A DNA stretch of 53,276 nucleotides, taken from assembly GCA_910576205.1 (NCBI GenBank), contig CAJTHL010000021.1, positions 1-53,276 on the forward strand, given 5' to 3'. The position numbers and the translations under genes are program-made. The notes beneath the pieces are model-generated. The model made no database searches. It saw nothing but the letters and a program-made list of their open reading frames with translations, and was not told where the DNA came from. How positions within the stretch are numbered: position 1 is the first letter of the stretch; every line of letters starts with the position of its first letter. This document shows, in pieces, positions 6,988 through 15,611 of the stretch. Source of the stretch: Clostridia bacterium (GTDB lineage: Bacteria > Bacillota > Clostridia > Lachnospirales > Lachnospiraceae).

Positions 6988-7563
6988 GTGAAAGGAGTGC
7001 GAAAGCAGACTATGCAGGAGCAGAATACAAGGAATCAGACACAAAAGGAAAAACAAAAGGAAGCACAGAAGGAGAAGATTTTAAATGATCTTTCCTCCCG
7101 GGATACCTTAGGCCAGGAGCAGAAACAAAAATATAACGACTATGTAAAGCAGGTGACGCCTACCCACAGCCTGCCTCTGGAAATGCTGAAGGCGTTTATC
7201 ACAGGAGGCATTATCTGCTGTATCGGCCAGGGAATCTTAAATGTGGCGGGAATGCAGGGGCTGGACAAACAGACTGCGGCGTCCTGGTGCGGCATGCTGT
7301 TAATTTTGGGAAGCGTGGTCTTAACAGGCCTTAACATTTATCCCTCCATTGCGAAATGGGGCGGCGCCGGCGCCCTGGTGCCCATCACAGGTTTTGCCAA
7401 CTCCGTGGCGGCGCCGGCTATAGAATTCCAGAAGGAGGGGCAGGTTTTTGGTATCGGCTGTAAAATATTTACGATTGCCGGGCCGGTGATTTTATACGGA
7501 ATCTTTTCAAGCTGGGTGCTGGGCCTGGCATACTGGGCCGGGAAGATGATGGGGATTTTCTGA
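6988..7563 (+). CDS. spoVAC: Stage V sporulation protein AC
   Basis: A 191-aa SpoVAC-family membrane protein. SpoVAC is described as a mechanosensitive channel subunit in the spore inner membrane for dipicolinic acid release. After a charged Gln/Lys-rich N-terminus (about residues 1-45) comes YNDYVKQVTPTHSLPLEMLKAF, then the hallmark membrane part with GGAGALVPITGFANSVAAPA (about residues 128-147). GTG 6988 has AGGCGGA upstream; ATG 7012 is the alternative. The operon here contains only AA, AB and AC. The usual partners AD and AE do not follow; after a terminator the Wadjet operon begins. Confidence 0.85.
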   Translation: MKGVRKQTMQEQNTRNQTQKEKQKEAQKEKILNDLSSRDTLGQEQKQKYNDYVKQVTPTHSLPLEMLKAFITGGIICCIGQGILNVAGMQGLDKQTAASWCGMLLILGSVVLTGLNIYPSIAKWGGAGALVPITGFANSVAAPAIEFQKEGQVFGIGCKIFTIAGPVILYGIFSSWVLGLAYWAGKMMGIF

Positions 7564-7614
7564 CAGGACAAAAAATAAAAAGCAATAAGAGGATAAGAAA
7601 GATCGGGGCTTTGT

Positions 7615-7656
7615 AAGCAGGGTAATGATTGAAGAAATGTATTACCCTGCTTTTTA
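7615..7656 (+). terminator. Terminator of the spoVA operon
   Basis: AAGCAGGGTAAT (7615-7626) and ATTACCCTGCTT (7641-7652) form a perfect 12-bp stem with a 14-nt loop, followed by TTTTTATA. Confidence 0.9.
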
Positions 7657-7688
7657 TATACCTTTTGCGATAAGGAGGAAGAAAACAG

Positions 7689-7717
7689 TGGGCATTTTTC
7701 CATAACTCTGATATAAT
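7689..7717 (+). promoter_or_regulatory. Probable promoter of the jetABCD operon
   Basis: A perfect TATAAT lies at 7712-7717 with TGGGCA (4 of 6 matches to -35) 17 bp upstream, 53 bp before the jetA start and downstream of the spoVA terminator. Confidence 0.5.
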
Positions 7718-7770
7718 GAAATTTAATAACATCTTACCCATATTTCAAGAAAAATTTCGAGGTTATCAGA

Positions 7771-9183
7771 ATGGAAAATCTGTTTCAAGTTATTCCATCC
7801 GGCTTTTTCAACTGTCTTTCCGGAGGCAGTAATAAAGAAATCTATTCGGATTGCATACAGATTATTTATGAACAATATGACAGGGAGATCTCTTACCGGA
7901 TTTCCAGAAACCGTATCCGGGACGCTATAGCAGCCTATCTTCTGGAAAACCATGTGGATTTTATTGATAAGGAAGAGGAGAGCGGAACCGGGAAAAATTA
8001 CAACGATCTTGCAAATGGAGTGATACGCAGATTCTGCTCCAGGGACGTGGGATGGCTGGAAGAGGACAACGACGACGCCACCTATGAGAAGCATATTATT
8101 ATGACGGAACAGGGAATTCTGCTGGCTGAGTTTTTACAACAGCTGGGAAAACCGGAAAGAGAAGAGTTTTCCAGCTTTATTTATAATATTTACCATGTCC
8201 TGAGAAGTGAGGAGCAATGGCTACGGGATCCTTACGTGGACGGCTTGAAAAATATTTACCGCAATGCAAAATATCTGTCAAAGGCGCTGAAACGGCTGTC
8301 CACATTTATTAAGAAAATCATTGAGAAAATGGTGCAGGAGGAAAGCCTGGAAAGTCTGACAGAGAATATTCTGGAATATTGCGATGGGGATTTCATCCGG
8401 GAATACGCCAGGTTGACAAAACAGCAGAATATTCATATTTACCGGTCTTTTATCCGTTCAAAACTGGAAAGTATGTGCAAAGACGAAGAAAAATTTGAGC
8501 TTCTGGTCATTGGATGTTCCGTGGAGGAAAACCTGGAGGAGGAAGCGGCAAAGGAAAGGGTTCTGGATATGATTGACCGGACAAAGGGATTTCTGTCAGA
8601 GGACTACGACCGCATTATGAGGGATATCAAACACAAAATCAATGTATACCTGCAGATTGCCGTAGGACGCGCCCGGTTCTTAAGAAACAAAGAAGCAGAT
8701 ATCCGGGGAAGCGTGGAGCAGACCATGCGGTATATTGCAGAGGAGATGGAGGAGCTTGGCTGGAAGGATGAGGTTCCAGAGGAAATGGGCGGCCTGTTTC
8801 TCCTGGAAAGGAACGAGTTTATAGACGCGGGTTCTGTCCGGTTTCCCAGGAAAGCGCAGACTGTGCGAAAGGAGACCTTTGCCAGTCTGGAGGAGCTAAC
8901 GGAGGAGGATTTGAGGCGCGCAAGGGAAGTACACGAGAGGGAAGCCAATAATCCCTATTCAAAGGAAAGGATGAAGGCGTACCTGGAACAGAGGATGGGA
9001 AAAGAAACACGGATCCATAGCGATAAGCTTCCTATGGAAAGCAAGAGAGACCTGCTTTGTGCCTTGTCGGCTGTGGCTTACGGAGAGGAAAACGGATATG
9101 ATGTAGAACCGGAGGACGGCTACCTGGAGGTCAATCAGATGCTGTTGCGCCGGTTTTGGATAGTCAAAGGAGAGAGCGAATGA
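7771..9183 (+). CDS. jetA: Wadjet subunit JetA (kleisin-like, MukF analogue)
   Basis: First gene of a four-gene operon whose order and sizes (470, 217, 1083 and 417 aa) match the Wadjet anti-plasmid system. JetA acts as the kleisin that bridges the SMC heads of JetC and docks JetB. The sequence is largely alpha-helical, with an N-terminal winged-helix-like section (IIYEQYDREISYRISRNRIR) and a long helical middle, and looks like the DUF5716 type of JetA, which would make this a type II-like system; the subtype is from recall. ATG 7771 has GAGG nine bases upstream. Its stop overlaps the jetB start (ATGA). Confidence 0.82.
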   Translation: MENLFQVIPSGFFNCLSGGSNKEIYSDCIQIIYEQYDREISYRISRNRIRDAIAAYLLENHVDFIDKEEESGTGKNYNDLANGVIRRFCSRDVGWLEEDNDDATYEKHIIMTEQGILLAEFLQQLGKPEREEFSSFIYNIYHVLRSEEQWLRDPYVDGLKNIYRNAKYLSKALKRLSTFIKKIIEKMVQEESLESLTENILEYCDGDFIREYARLTKQQNIHIYRSFIRSKLESMCKDEEKFELLVIGCSVEENLEEEAAKERVLDMIDRTKGFLSEDYDRIMRDIKHKINVYLQIAVGRARFLRNKEADIRGSVEQTMRYIAEEMEELGWKDEVPEEMGGLFLLERNEFIDAGSVRFPRKAQTVRKETFASLEELTEEDLRRAREVHEREANNPYSKERMKAYLEQRMGKETRIHSDKLPMESKRDLLCALSAVAYGEENGYDVEPEDGYLEVNQMLLRRFWIVKGESE

Positions 9184-9833
9184 ATATAGAAGAATTCTGG
9201 CAGGGATATACAGCATCGGAACGCGATTTGTTCCAGCGCGCCTGCAGGCGGCTGCTAAAACAGACCTTTATTGTGCGTGACAAAAATGAGGAAAATAAAA
9301 GGGCATATTATTTTATTTCCAAAAAGCCGGATCCGTTTTCAGCTTATTTCCGTTATATTGGCTTTGATATTCTCATTGACAGAGAAAACGGGGTTGTCAT
9401 GCTCCGAAACTGCGCAGACGCAGGGGAGAATGGGAAAATACAGGCAAACCGTCTGGGGCTGAAAAAGGCGGAGAGCTTGGTACTATGCTGTCTTTGGACA
9501 CTGTATGCGGACAGGGTGCGGTCTGGAAGCCTGTCCCGGTCCATTCTGGTTTCTATAACCGATCTGCGGTTTGAACTAGAAAAATATGGAATAAAGGACC
9601 AGATTGAAAAGAGCGCTATGGGAAACATCCTGGCTTTATTTTCCGGGTTTAACCTGGTGGATGTGAGCGGACGGGTGGGAGACGCGGACTGTATGGTCCG
9701 GCTGTATCCGTCGCTGCAATTCGCGCTGGACACTGAAGAATTCCAGCGGTTTGTGAATGTCACCAAGCGGCGTATGATGGAGAAAACAGGGGAAGCAGAA
9801 GGGGACGAGGAGGATGAGGATGCTGAGGAATAG
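9180..9833 (+). CDS. jetB: Wadjet subunit JetB (KITE-like, MukE analogue)
   Basis: A 217-aa DUF4194-type protein made of tandem winged-helix domains. In Wadjet it is the KITE-type dimer bound to the JetA kleisin. Recognisable stretches are NIEEFWQGYTASERDLFQRA, then KKAESLVLCCLWTLYADRV, and the acidic tail EGDEEDEDAEE. I choose ATG 9180 (AAAGGAGAGAG just upstream), which overlaps the jetA stop by four bases, rather than an upstream in-frame ATG at 9156. It overlaps jetC by 20 bases, so the complex is translated from one tightly coupled message. Confidence 0.82.
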   Translation: MNIEEFWQGYTASERDLFQRACRRLLKQTFIVRDKNEENKRAYYFISKKPDPFSAYFRYIGFDILIDRENGVVMLRNCADAGENGKIQANRLGLKKAESLVLCCLWTLYADRVRSGSLSRSILVSITDLRFELEKYGIKDQIEKSAMGNILALFSGFNLVDVSGRVGDADCMVRLYPSLQFALDTEEFQRFVNVTKRRMMEKTGEAEGDEEDEDAEE

Positions 9834-12800
9834 AAAGACAGCCACAAAGATCTTGCTGGTTCAATGGTCGAGGTTTCAAAACGTATGTATAAGGCTGGAG
9901 GGTTCCACTCTGTTTACAGGCGTAAATGGAAGCGGGAAGTCCACAATTCTGGACGCCATGACATATCTCCTGACCGGAAATACACAGTTTAATAAGGCGG
10001 CAAAAGACCGGGACCGGACGGTGGCGGGTTATGTACGTGGGGATACGAAAAGCAATGGCGCGGAGAGGTATTTAAGAAACGGAGAAATAGTCAGCTACAT
10101 TGCCATGGAATTCTGGTCGCCAGTGGAAAATGCTTATATGGTGGTGGGTGTGTGTATCGAGTCTGCCAATGAACTTTCCTGTAAAAGCAGCTGGTTTATC
10201 TGTAGAAATACATGTCTTAAGCAGATGAATTTTACAGCGGTAGAGGGGAGCCAGATCCGGTTTACACCCAGGCACGAACTGGCGGTGGATGGACAGAGGC
10301 TGAAGTCCGGCGATTTTTTAGGCAGAGACAGAGGGGTGGAACAGGTTCTCAGGGCTCTGGGACTGCGGTGTAATGTGGCGAAATACCGTTCCAGACTGCT
10401 GAAAATGATGGCTTTTAATCCGGAAAATAATATTGACCAGTTTATCCAGGAAAGCGTGCTGGAACCCGGCCAGGTGGATTCTTTAAAGGAACTGCGGGAA
10501 CAGAAACGCCAGTTTGAACGCATTAAGGAAATGTATGAAAACCTGCAAAGCAGTAAAACCCAGCTGGAGCTTGTGGAGCTAAAGAGTGCAGAATATGAGA
10601 GGAGGCTGAGAAACCTGCATATCCGGGAGCTGATGCTGTGTTACCAGGAGCTGCGGCAGAGGGAGGAAGAAGAAAAAGAAATCCAGGAACAGCTGGTATC
10701 CCTGGCACATAAAAAGACGGTTCTGGAAAGTCAGAAAGGAGAACTGGACAAGCGCTATGAGGCGGCGGGAGAACGGCTCCGGATTGCGGAAAACAATGAT
10801 GTTTTCCGGGGAATGCAGGAAAGCATTAGGGCTTTGAAAAGCCAGAAGGAAAAGCAGGAGGAAGAGCTTAGGAAATATGAGGAGAGGCTGGCGGAACTTA
10901 AGAAGCTGCAAATGCAGCTGTCGGATATGCTGAAATGGGCTGTGCAGTTTCTGGATGTGGAGGAACCGGCAAAAAAGTATTTATGCCATCTGGCGGAGCC
11001 GGAATACGACGAGGATAAGAAACTCCTTGCCTTTTTGCGCTTTGCGGAAGGAATAAAAGGGCAGCATAGGATTTTTAACCGGGAAGAGGTTCACTGTGAG
11101 GACCGGGGAAAGCAGCTGCGGGATGAAATCGATGAGCTGGAGGAGAAAATAAAACTTTTAAAGGCGAATCAGATGGTGTTTCCCAAAGCGGCCTGGGAGG
11201 CAAAACAGAAGCTGCAGGAAGAGCTCCGGCGGATGGGGACAGATACCAAAGTCCGGATATTTGCGGAACTGGTACAGGAAATAAAAGATGAAAAATGGCG
11301 CTCTGCTATAGAGACATTTCTGGGGAGAAAACGGTTTTACCTGATTGTGGACGGGCCTTACTGTCATAAGGCCATGGAAATCCTGGAACAGAAAGCTATC
11401 CATGGAGCGGATGTGGTGATTACGGATAAATTGCCGGATACCCAGGTTACGCCAGGATCAGCAGCGCAAATGCTGGTGATTCCCAATGTCTATGCCAGAA
11501 GATTCGCCAATTATCTGCTTAATGGAATCCATCTGTGTGAAACCTTGGAGGAGCTTCACGAATATCCCAAGGGCGGCTTGATGAAGAATGGAATGCTGGC
11601 TAAAAGCTATGCGGTTTCGTACATGGAACTGAAGAAAACATCTCTGTTTCTGGGAGGGGATTCCATACGGCATCAGCTTAAAGACACAGAGAAGGCAAAG
11701 CGGGAGAAGGAGGCAAAGCTTCAAAGGAACGAGGAGACCCTAAGACAATACAAGGCATACCAGGATGAAATTGTAAGTATTGACTGGAATGTGGAGCATT
11801 ATAATTTCGGGGCGGCCAGGCTGCTGGCCGAGAGCGTGGAGCGTGGCCAACAGCTGAAAAGGGATATTGATAAAATCCAGGGCAATCCGGATTTCCTTGC
11901 CGTGCTGCAGGAGCAGCAGGACGCGAAAAAGGAGTATGAGAGGCTGAAAGCCGCGGTGGAAGTGATTTTCCAGGAGATTGGCTCCTGCAAAAGGGACCGG
12001 GAGACGAAGGAAGGAGATTTAAAACGTATTTCGGGAGAAATCTATGAGCGGAACCAGGAATATTCTGAAAAATGTATGCAGCACATGGAGCTGAAACGGC
12101 CTATGCTGGAGGAATATGAGCGGCTTATTAAGGGGAAGCCGGATACCTGGAGGGTGATTACACCCAAGACGGTCCGGAACCTGGAGGGGGATGTAAAGGA
12201 GTGCATCCGGCAGATGGAGGATGCCCAGCTTTCCTACTGTAAGCTGGCAGAAATCGATATAAACAAAAGGGGAGTGGGGTATATTCCTTTTTACAGGCAG
12301 GAGTACAGGAATATTGCCAATATTAAAATAGAAGAGGCCCATAACCGGCTGAAGGAGCAGGGCGAGAAGCTGGAAAGCGCCTTTATGAACGATTTTGTGG
12401 CAGAGATTAATGAGACGATCAGGGAGGCCAGGGCAGAGATTGAGGAAATTAACCGGGAGCTAAAAAAGATTCCCTTTGGCAATGATACATACCGGTTTGT
12501 GATGGATGAAAAGCCAGACCGGAGCGTGTTTTTCCGGATCTGCAAAAGACTGGAATATTATCTGGATTCTCCGGAGGTCTACATGAATTCCCCCAGGGAG
12601 GACGAGGAAATGGAGCATGACATCCAGGAGTTTATGAACGTGATTCTGGATGAGGAGGATGAGACAGAGTATACGGATTATCGCAGATATTTTGTCTATG
12701 ATATGAAAATTATCAGCAGACAGGGCAAACAGGAAATTGTCGCGGACTTATCGAAAAAACAGGGTTCTGCCAGCAACGGGGAAAAACAGACGCCGTACTT

Positions 12801-13065
12801 TATTATTCTGGCGGCCAGCCTGCTCCAGTATTATCCAAGGCAGATATGCTGCGCCAGGCTTGCTTTTATTGATGAGGCATTTTCCGCCTTGTCCAGGGAA
12901 CGGATTGAACAGATGGTGAAATATTTTGAGGAAAATGATTTCCAGGTATTTTATGCGGCACCGCCGGAAAAAATTGGAAGTATTGGGAGCTTTATTGATT
13001 CTACAGCAAGCCTGGCCATGTGTGGCAGGTATAGCCATGTTATGGAAGGGCTGGTGAGGCAGTGA
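9814..13065 (+). CDS. jetC: Wadjet subunit JetC (SMC/MukB-like ATPase)
   Basis: The 1083-aa SMC motor of Wadjet, which extrudes DNA loops and recognises small closed circles. Walker A is GVNGSGKST (residues 36-44). Long heptad-rich coiled coils run about 215-365 and 625-890, separated by a globular hinge (about 440-620). The C-terminal head has the ABC signature region SASNGEKQT (about 984-992) and Walker B LAFIDEAFSAL with the DE pair near residue 1019. All ATPase motifs look intact. The N-terminus is MRMLRNRK; ATG 9820 is an equally possible start. It overlaps jetB by 20 bases and jetD by four. Confidence 0.92.
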   Translation: MRMLRNRKTATKILLVQWSRFQNVCIRLEGSTLFTGVNGSGKSTILDAMTYLLTGNTQFNKAAKDRDRTVAGYVRGDTKSNGAERYLRNGEIVSYIAMEFWSPVENAYMVVGVCIESANELSCKSSWFICRNTCLKQMNFTAVEGSQIRFTPRHELAVDGQRLKSGDFLGRDRGVEQVLRALGLRCNVAKYRSRLLKMMAFNPENNIDQFIQESVLEPGQVDSLKELREQKRQFERIKEMYENLQSSKTQLELVELKSAEYERRLRNLHIRELMLCYQELRQREEEEKEIQEQLVSLAHKKTVLESQKGELDKRYEAAGERLRIAENNDVFRGMQESIRALKSQKEKQEEELRKYEERLAELKKLQMQLSDMLKWAVQFLDVEEPAKKYLCHLAEPEYDEDKKLLAFLRFAEGIKGQHRIFNREEVHCEDRGKQLRDEIDELEEKIKLLKANQMVFPKAAWEAKQKLQEELRRMGTDTKVRIFAELVQEIKDEKWRSAIETFLGRKRFYLIVDGPYCHKAMEILEQKAIHGADVVITDKLPDTQVTPGSAAQMLVIPNVYARRFANYLLNGIHLCETLEELHEYPKGGLMKNGMLAKSYAVSYMELKKTSLFLGGDSIRHQLKDTEKAKREKEAKLQRNEETLRQYKAYQDEIVSIDWNVEHYNFGAARLLAESVERGQQLKRDIDKIQGNPDFLAVLQEQQDAKKEYERLKAAVEVIFQEIGSCKRDRETKEGDLKRISGEIYERNQEYSEKCMQHMELKRPMLEEYERLIKGKPDTWRVITPKTVRNLEGDVKECIRQMEDAQLSYCKLAEIDINKRGVGYIPFYRQEYRNIANIKIEEAHNRLKEQGEKLESAFMNDFVAEINETIREARAEIEEINRELKKIPFGNDTYRFVMDEKPDRSVFFRICKRLEYYLDSPEVYMNSPREDEEMEHDIQEFMNVILDEEDETEYTDYRRYFVYDMKIISRQGKQEIVADLSKKQGSASNGEKQTPYFIILAASLLQYYPRQICCARLAFIDEAFSALSRERIEQMVKYFEENDFQVFYAAPPEKIGSIGSFIDSTASLAMCGRYSHVMEGLVRQ

Positions 13066-14315
13066 AAACATTCAGCGAAGAACAGAAAAGGCTATTGGAG
13101 AATTTGCTGAATCAATATGAAAAAAGCAAGACATATACAGGTGAGAATAAGATTTCCCAGACCTTTGGTGCAGCTCCGGGAAAAATTTTCCCCGGTTATG
13201 ACTCCGACTTTGCGGATGTAGACAGCGTCCGGGATTTTGAGTATCAGATGGAGGAACTGGAAGCTGTGGGACTGATAACCATAAAACGCGGCAAAAACGT
13301 AATAGAAAAGCTGGAGGCCAATCCGGAAAGGTGGCAGGAATATTATACGATTCTTGAAAGGCAGGAGCGGCGGATCCTGCAAAATATCCAGATGGAACTG
13401 TATCAGAGTTATCTGGGGAAGAACGCTTTACTGGACAGGTTTTGCCATGAGCAGATAAGCCGGCTGCGGGCCAATAAGAGGGCGGCTTTTGAAATGGAGG
13501 ACGCCCGCGTTATTTTAGACCTTTGCCGGTTTATTCTGGGAAACCAGAGGGATATCCTGGAACGGGAATTGTCGATTGCGGTTCTTGGGGACAGTAAGCG
13601 ATGGGAAAAGAAATACCGTTCCAGAGTCTGCTCTGTTTTGGAAAGATATGGGAATTTTAATGACCTTCTGCTGGGAATTTCTGATGGGGAGGACAAAGAG
13701 GATAAACGGGAGAGGGAGAAAATTCTTCTGGCGGAGTACCAGGTTTATGCAAACCCATCCTATGTACACTTTAAAGGAAATGCGGAATTCCTGTTTGATG
13801 ATGGGCAGAGAATACGGATGAACCACCAGATGCCGGCGGCATTTTCCACGGAGGCGCTGGCGCATCTGGATTCTGTGCGGGTTCTGGACAAGCGGGTAAT
13901 GACGATAGAAAATCTGACGTCATTTAACCGGATAAGCCAAGAGCAGGCATTCCTGATCTTTCTCAGCGGATATCATAATTCGGCGAAACAGAAGCTGATA
14001 CGAAAGATATATGACGCCAATCCGGGAATTGTGTGGCAGCATTTTGGAGACATAGACCCGGATGGTTTTTATATTGTTGAAAATCTCCGAAAAGGAACCG
14101 GAATTGATTTCAGACCGGTTTTCATGGAGGCCAGTGTTTTGAACCGGTATCTGGCCTATGCGAAACCCTTGACGGAACGTGACCGGCGAAAAGCAAGATC
14201 TCTGCTCTCTAAAGAAATGTACGGCGATGTGGTGAGATATATGTTGGATACAGGGCGGAAACTGGAGCAGGAGATTGTCAGCTGGATGGAGGAAAAAAAT
14301 TTCTCATGTCTGTAA
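13062..14315 (+). CDS. jetD: Wadjet nuclease subunit JetD
   Basis: A 417-aa JetD-type protein with an N-terminal winged-helix DNA-binding part (DUF3322-like) and a C-terminal Toprim-like (DUF2220) nuclease domain. The Toprim signature DxD is visible in HFGDIDPDGFYIVENL (about residues 326-341). JetD cleaves plasmid DNA once JetABC has extruded the whole circle. The GTG start overlaps the jetC stop (GTGA). It ends the operon; I see no hairpin terminator between it and the sigma-factor gene about 90 bp downstream, so read-through is possible. Confidence 0.9.
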   Translation: MKTFSEEQKRLLENLLNQYEKSKTYTGENKISQTFGAAPGKIFPGYDSDFADVDSVRDFEYQMEELEAVGLITIKRGKNVIEKLEANPERWQEYYTILERQERRILQNIQMELYQSYLGKNALLDRFCHEQISRLRANKRAAFEMEDARVILDLCRFILGNQRDILERELSIAVLGDSKRWEKKYRSRVCSVLERYGNFNDLLLGISDGEDKEDKREREKILLAEYQVYANPSYVHFKGNAEFLFDDGQRIRMNHQMPAAFSTEALAHLDSVRVLDKRVMTIENLTSFNRISQEQAFLIFLSGYHNSAKQKLIRKIYDANPGIVWQHFGDIDPDGFYIVENLRKGTGIDFRPVFMEASVLNRYLAYAKPLTERDRRKARSLLSKEMYGDVVRYMLDTGRKLEQEIVSWMEEKNFSCL

Positions 14316-14403
14316 CGAATCCCCTTTTTTGCGGATAAACCTTATAGAGATATCTCAATAAGCTGCTTGCTTGGGAAAGGAAGGTGACTGGCAGGTGCAG
14401 GAT

Positions 14404-14919
14404 ATGGATCACATCTATCAGGAATATGCGCAACTGGTGTACAGATACTTGATATCCCTGTGCCATGACAGGGAATGGGCAAAGGACATGGTGCAGGAGA
14501 CTTTCCTCAGAGCGGTAGAGCGGATTGACAGCTACCAGAATAACGGCAGAAGCCGGATTACTACATGGCTTTGCCAGATTGCAAAGTATGTCTGGTATCA
14601 GGAGCTGGAAAAGCGGGGCAGGAAGCAGGCTGCGGAGCTGCCAGAAGGGCTGGCAGCCCACCAGGATAAGGAACCTGAAGAACTGCTTTTACATCGGGAA
14701 ACCCGGGTAGAGCTGTTCCGGGCCGTGCAGTCTCTTGGCGAACCGGCCAGGAGCGTGGTGCATCTGCGGCTGTCCGGGGAGCTGACATTCGGCGAGATCG
14801 GCGAAATCCTGGGACGAAGCGAGAATTGGGCCAGGGTTACCTACTACCGCAGCAGGGAAAGGATTGCGGCGCAAATAAGGAAAGAGGAAAAACCATTGTC
14901 GGAAGGGGAATGTATATGA
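14404..14919 (+). CDS. ECF-type RNA polymerase sigma factor
   Basis: A 171-aa sigma-70-family ECF factor. Region 2 spans about residues 2-70 (DHIYQEYAQLVYRYLISLC, then MVQETFLRAVERI) and region 4 about 105-160 with the helix-turn-helix LTFGEIGEILGRSENWARV. ATG 14404 gives the usual N-terminus and has AGGTG 6 nt upstream; GTG 14395 and TTG 14371 are in-frame alternatives. It overlaps the anti-sigma gene by four bases. The pair probably forms a signal-responsive switch at the membrane; the regulon is unknown. A GAGATATCTC palindrome at 14347-14356 lies upstream. Confidence 0.88.
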   Translation: MDHIYQEYAQLVYRYLISLCHDREWAKDMVQETFLRAVERIDSYQNNGRSRITTWLCQIAKYVWYQELEKRGRKQAAELPEGLAAHQDKEPEELLLHRETRVELFRAVQSLGEPARSVVHLRLSGELTFGEIGEILGRSENWARVTYYRSRERIAAQIRKEEKPLSEGECI

Positions 14920-15533
14920 GAGAAGAAGTCCATTGTAATATTATCAGGGATTTATTGCCCAGCTATGTGGATGAGCTTGTATCCGGGGAGTCAAGGGAGC
15001 TAGTGGAAGCCCATATCCTGGGCTGCTCCGGGTGCGGGGAATGTCTGCAAAAGATGAAAGAGGGAAGGGAGGAACTCACCGGGGAGGGGGAAATACAGGA
15101 GCAGGCCGTGGATTATCTGGCAAAAATCAGACGCTATGAACGCCGCCTTCTGGTTTCCGGCCTGGTGATAAGCTTTTTCCTGGGGGCGGCGCTGTATTTT
15201 GCCGCACTCTGCACGCCCCAGGTACTGGGGCTTATGGAGGGGGGACATATTTCGGAGTATGTCATAAGACGGCTGGAGCTTGTCTGGTGGCTGGTGGCTC
15301 TGCGGCTGGTGACGGCTGGAAGCTTGGTCTCGGCTGTCTATATGGTGATTCAGGTATTCTGGGGCGGAGGCGCCCTGTGGAAAAAGGACCGGTTTGCCAG
15401 AAAGCTGCTGTACCAGTGCCTGGCGTTTCTGGTGTTCTGCACATTGGTGTTTGCCCTGCGTCAGCCTTTTCTGGCGCTGGCGGCGGTTGCGGCAGTGATC
15501 GTGATTGGGATTGGATACCGGGTGAATCCTTAA
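14916..15533 (+). CDS. Zinc-finger anti-sigma factor, membrane-bound
   Basis: A 205-aa protein whose N-terminus carries the zinc anti-sigma (ZAS) pattern: Cys7, then His32-x3-Cys36-x2-Cys39 in EAHILGCSGCGEC. Behind it are four hydrophobic segments (about residues 83-105, 125-155, 168-188 and 188-204). Such proteins bind and silence the cognate ECF sigma factor until an envelope or redox signal frees it. ATG 14916 overlaps the sigma stop codon, showing coupled synthesis. The sensory part is just loops and helices, so no signal can be named. Confidence 0.82.
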   Translation: MREEVHCNIIRDLLPSYVDELVSGESRELVEAHILGCSGCGECLQKMKEGREELTGEGEIQEQAVDYLAKIRRYERRLLVSGLVISFFLGAALYFAALCTPQVLGLMEGGHISEYVIRRLELVWWLVALRLVTAGSLVSAVYMVIQVFWGGGALWKKDRFARKLLYQCLAFLVFCTLVFALRQPFLALAAVAAVIVIGIGYRVNP

Positions 15534-15611
15534 GGGACATGGGAACGGGGAGATATGCGCTGTGGAAAAAGGCTCCAGTATAGTTATTTAAAGGACATAG
15601 AGGGAAGGGAA

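Noticed and set aside
7771..14315. Housekeeping MukBEF or SMC-ScpAB condensin
   Set aside because: The fourth gene encodes a JetD-type Toprim nuclease, which is specific to Wadjet/EptABCD/MksBEFG-type plasmid defence.
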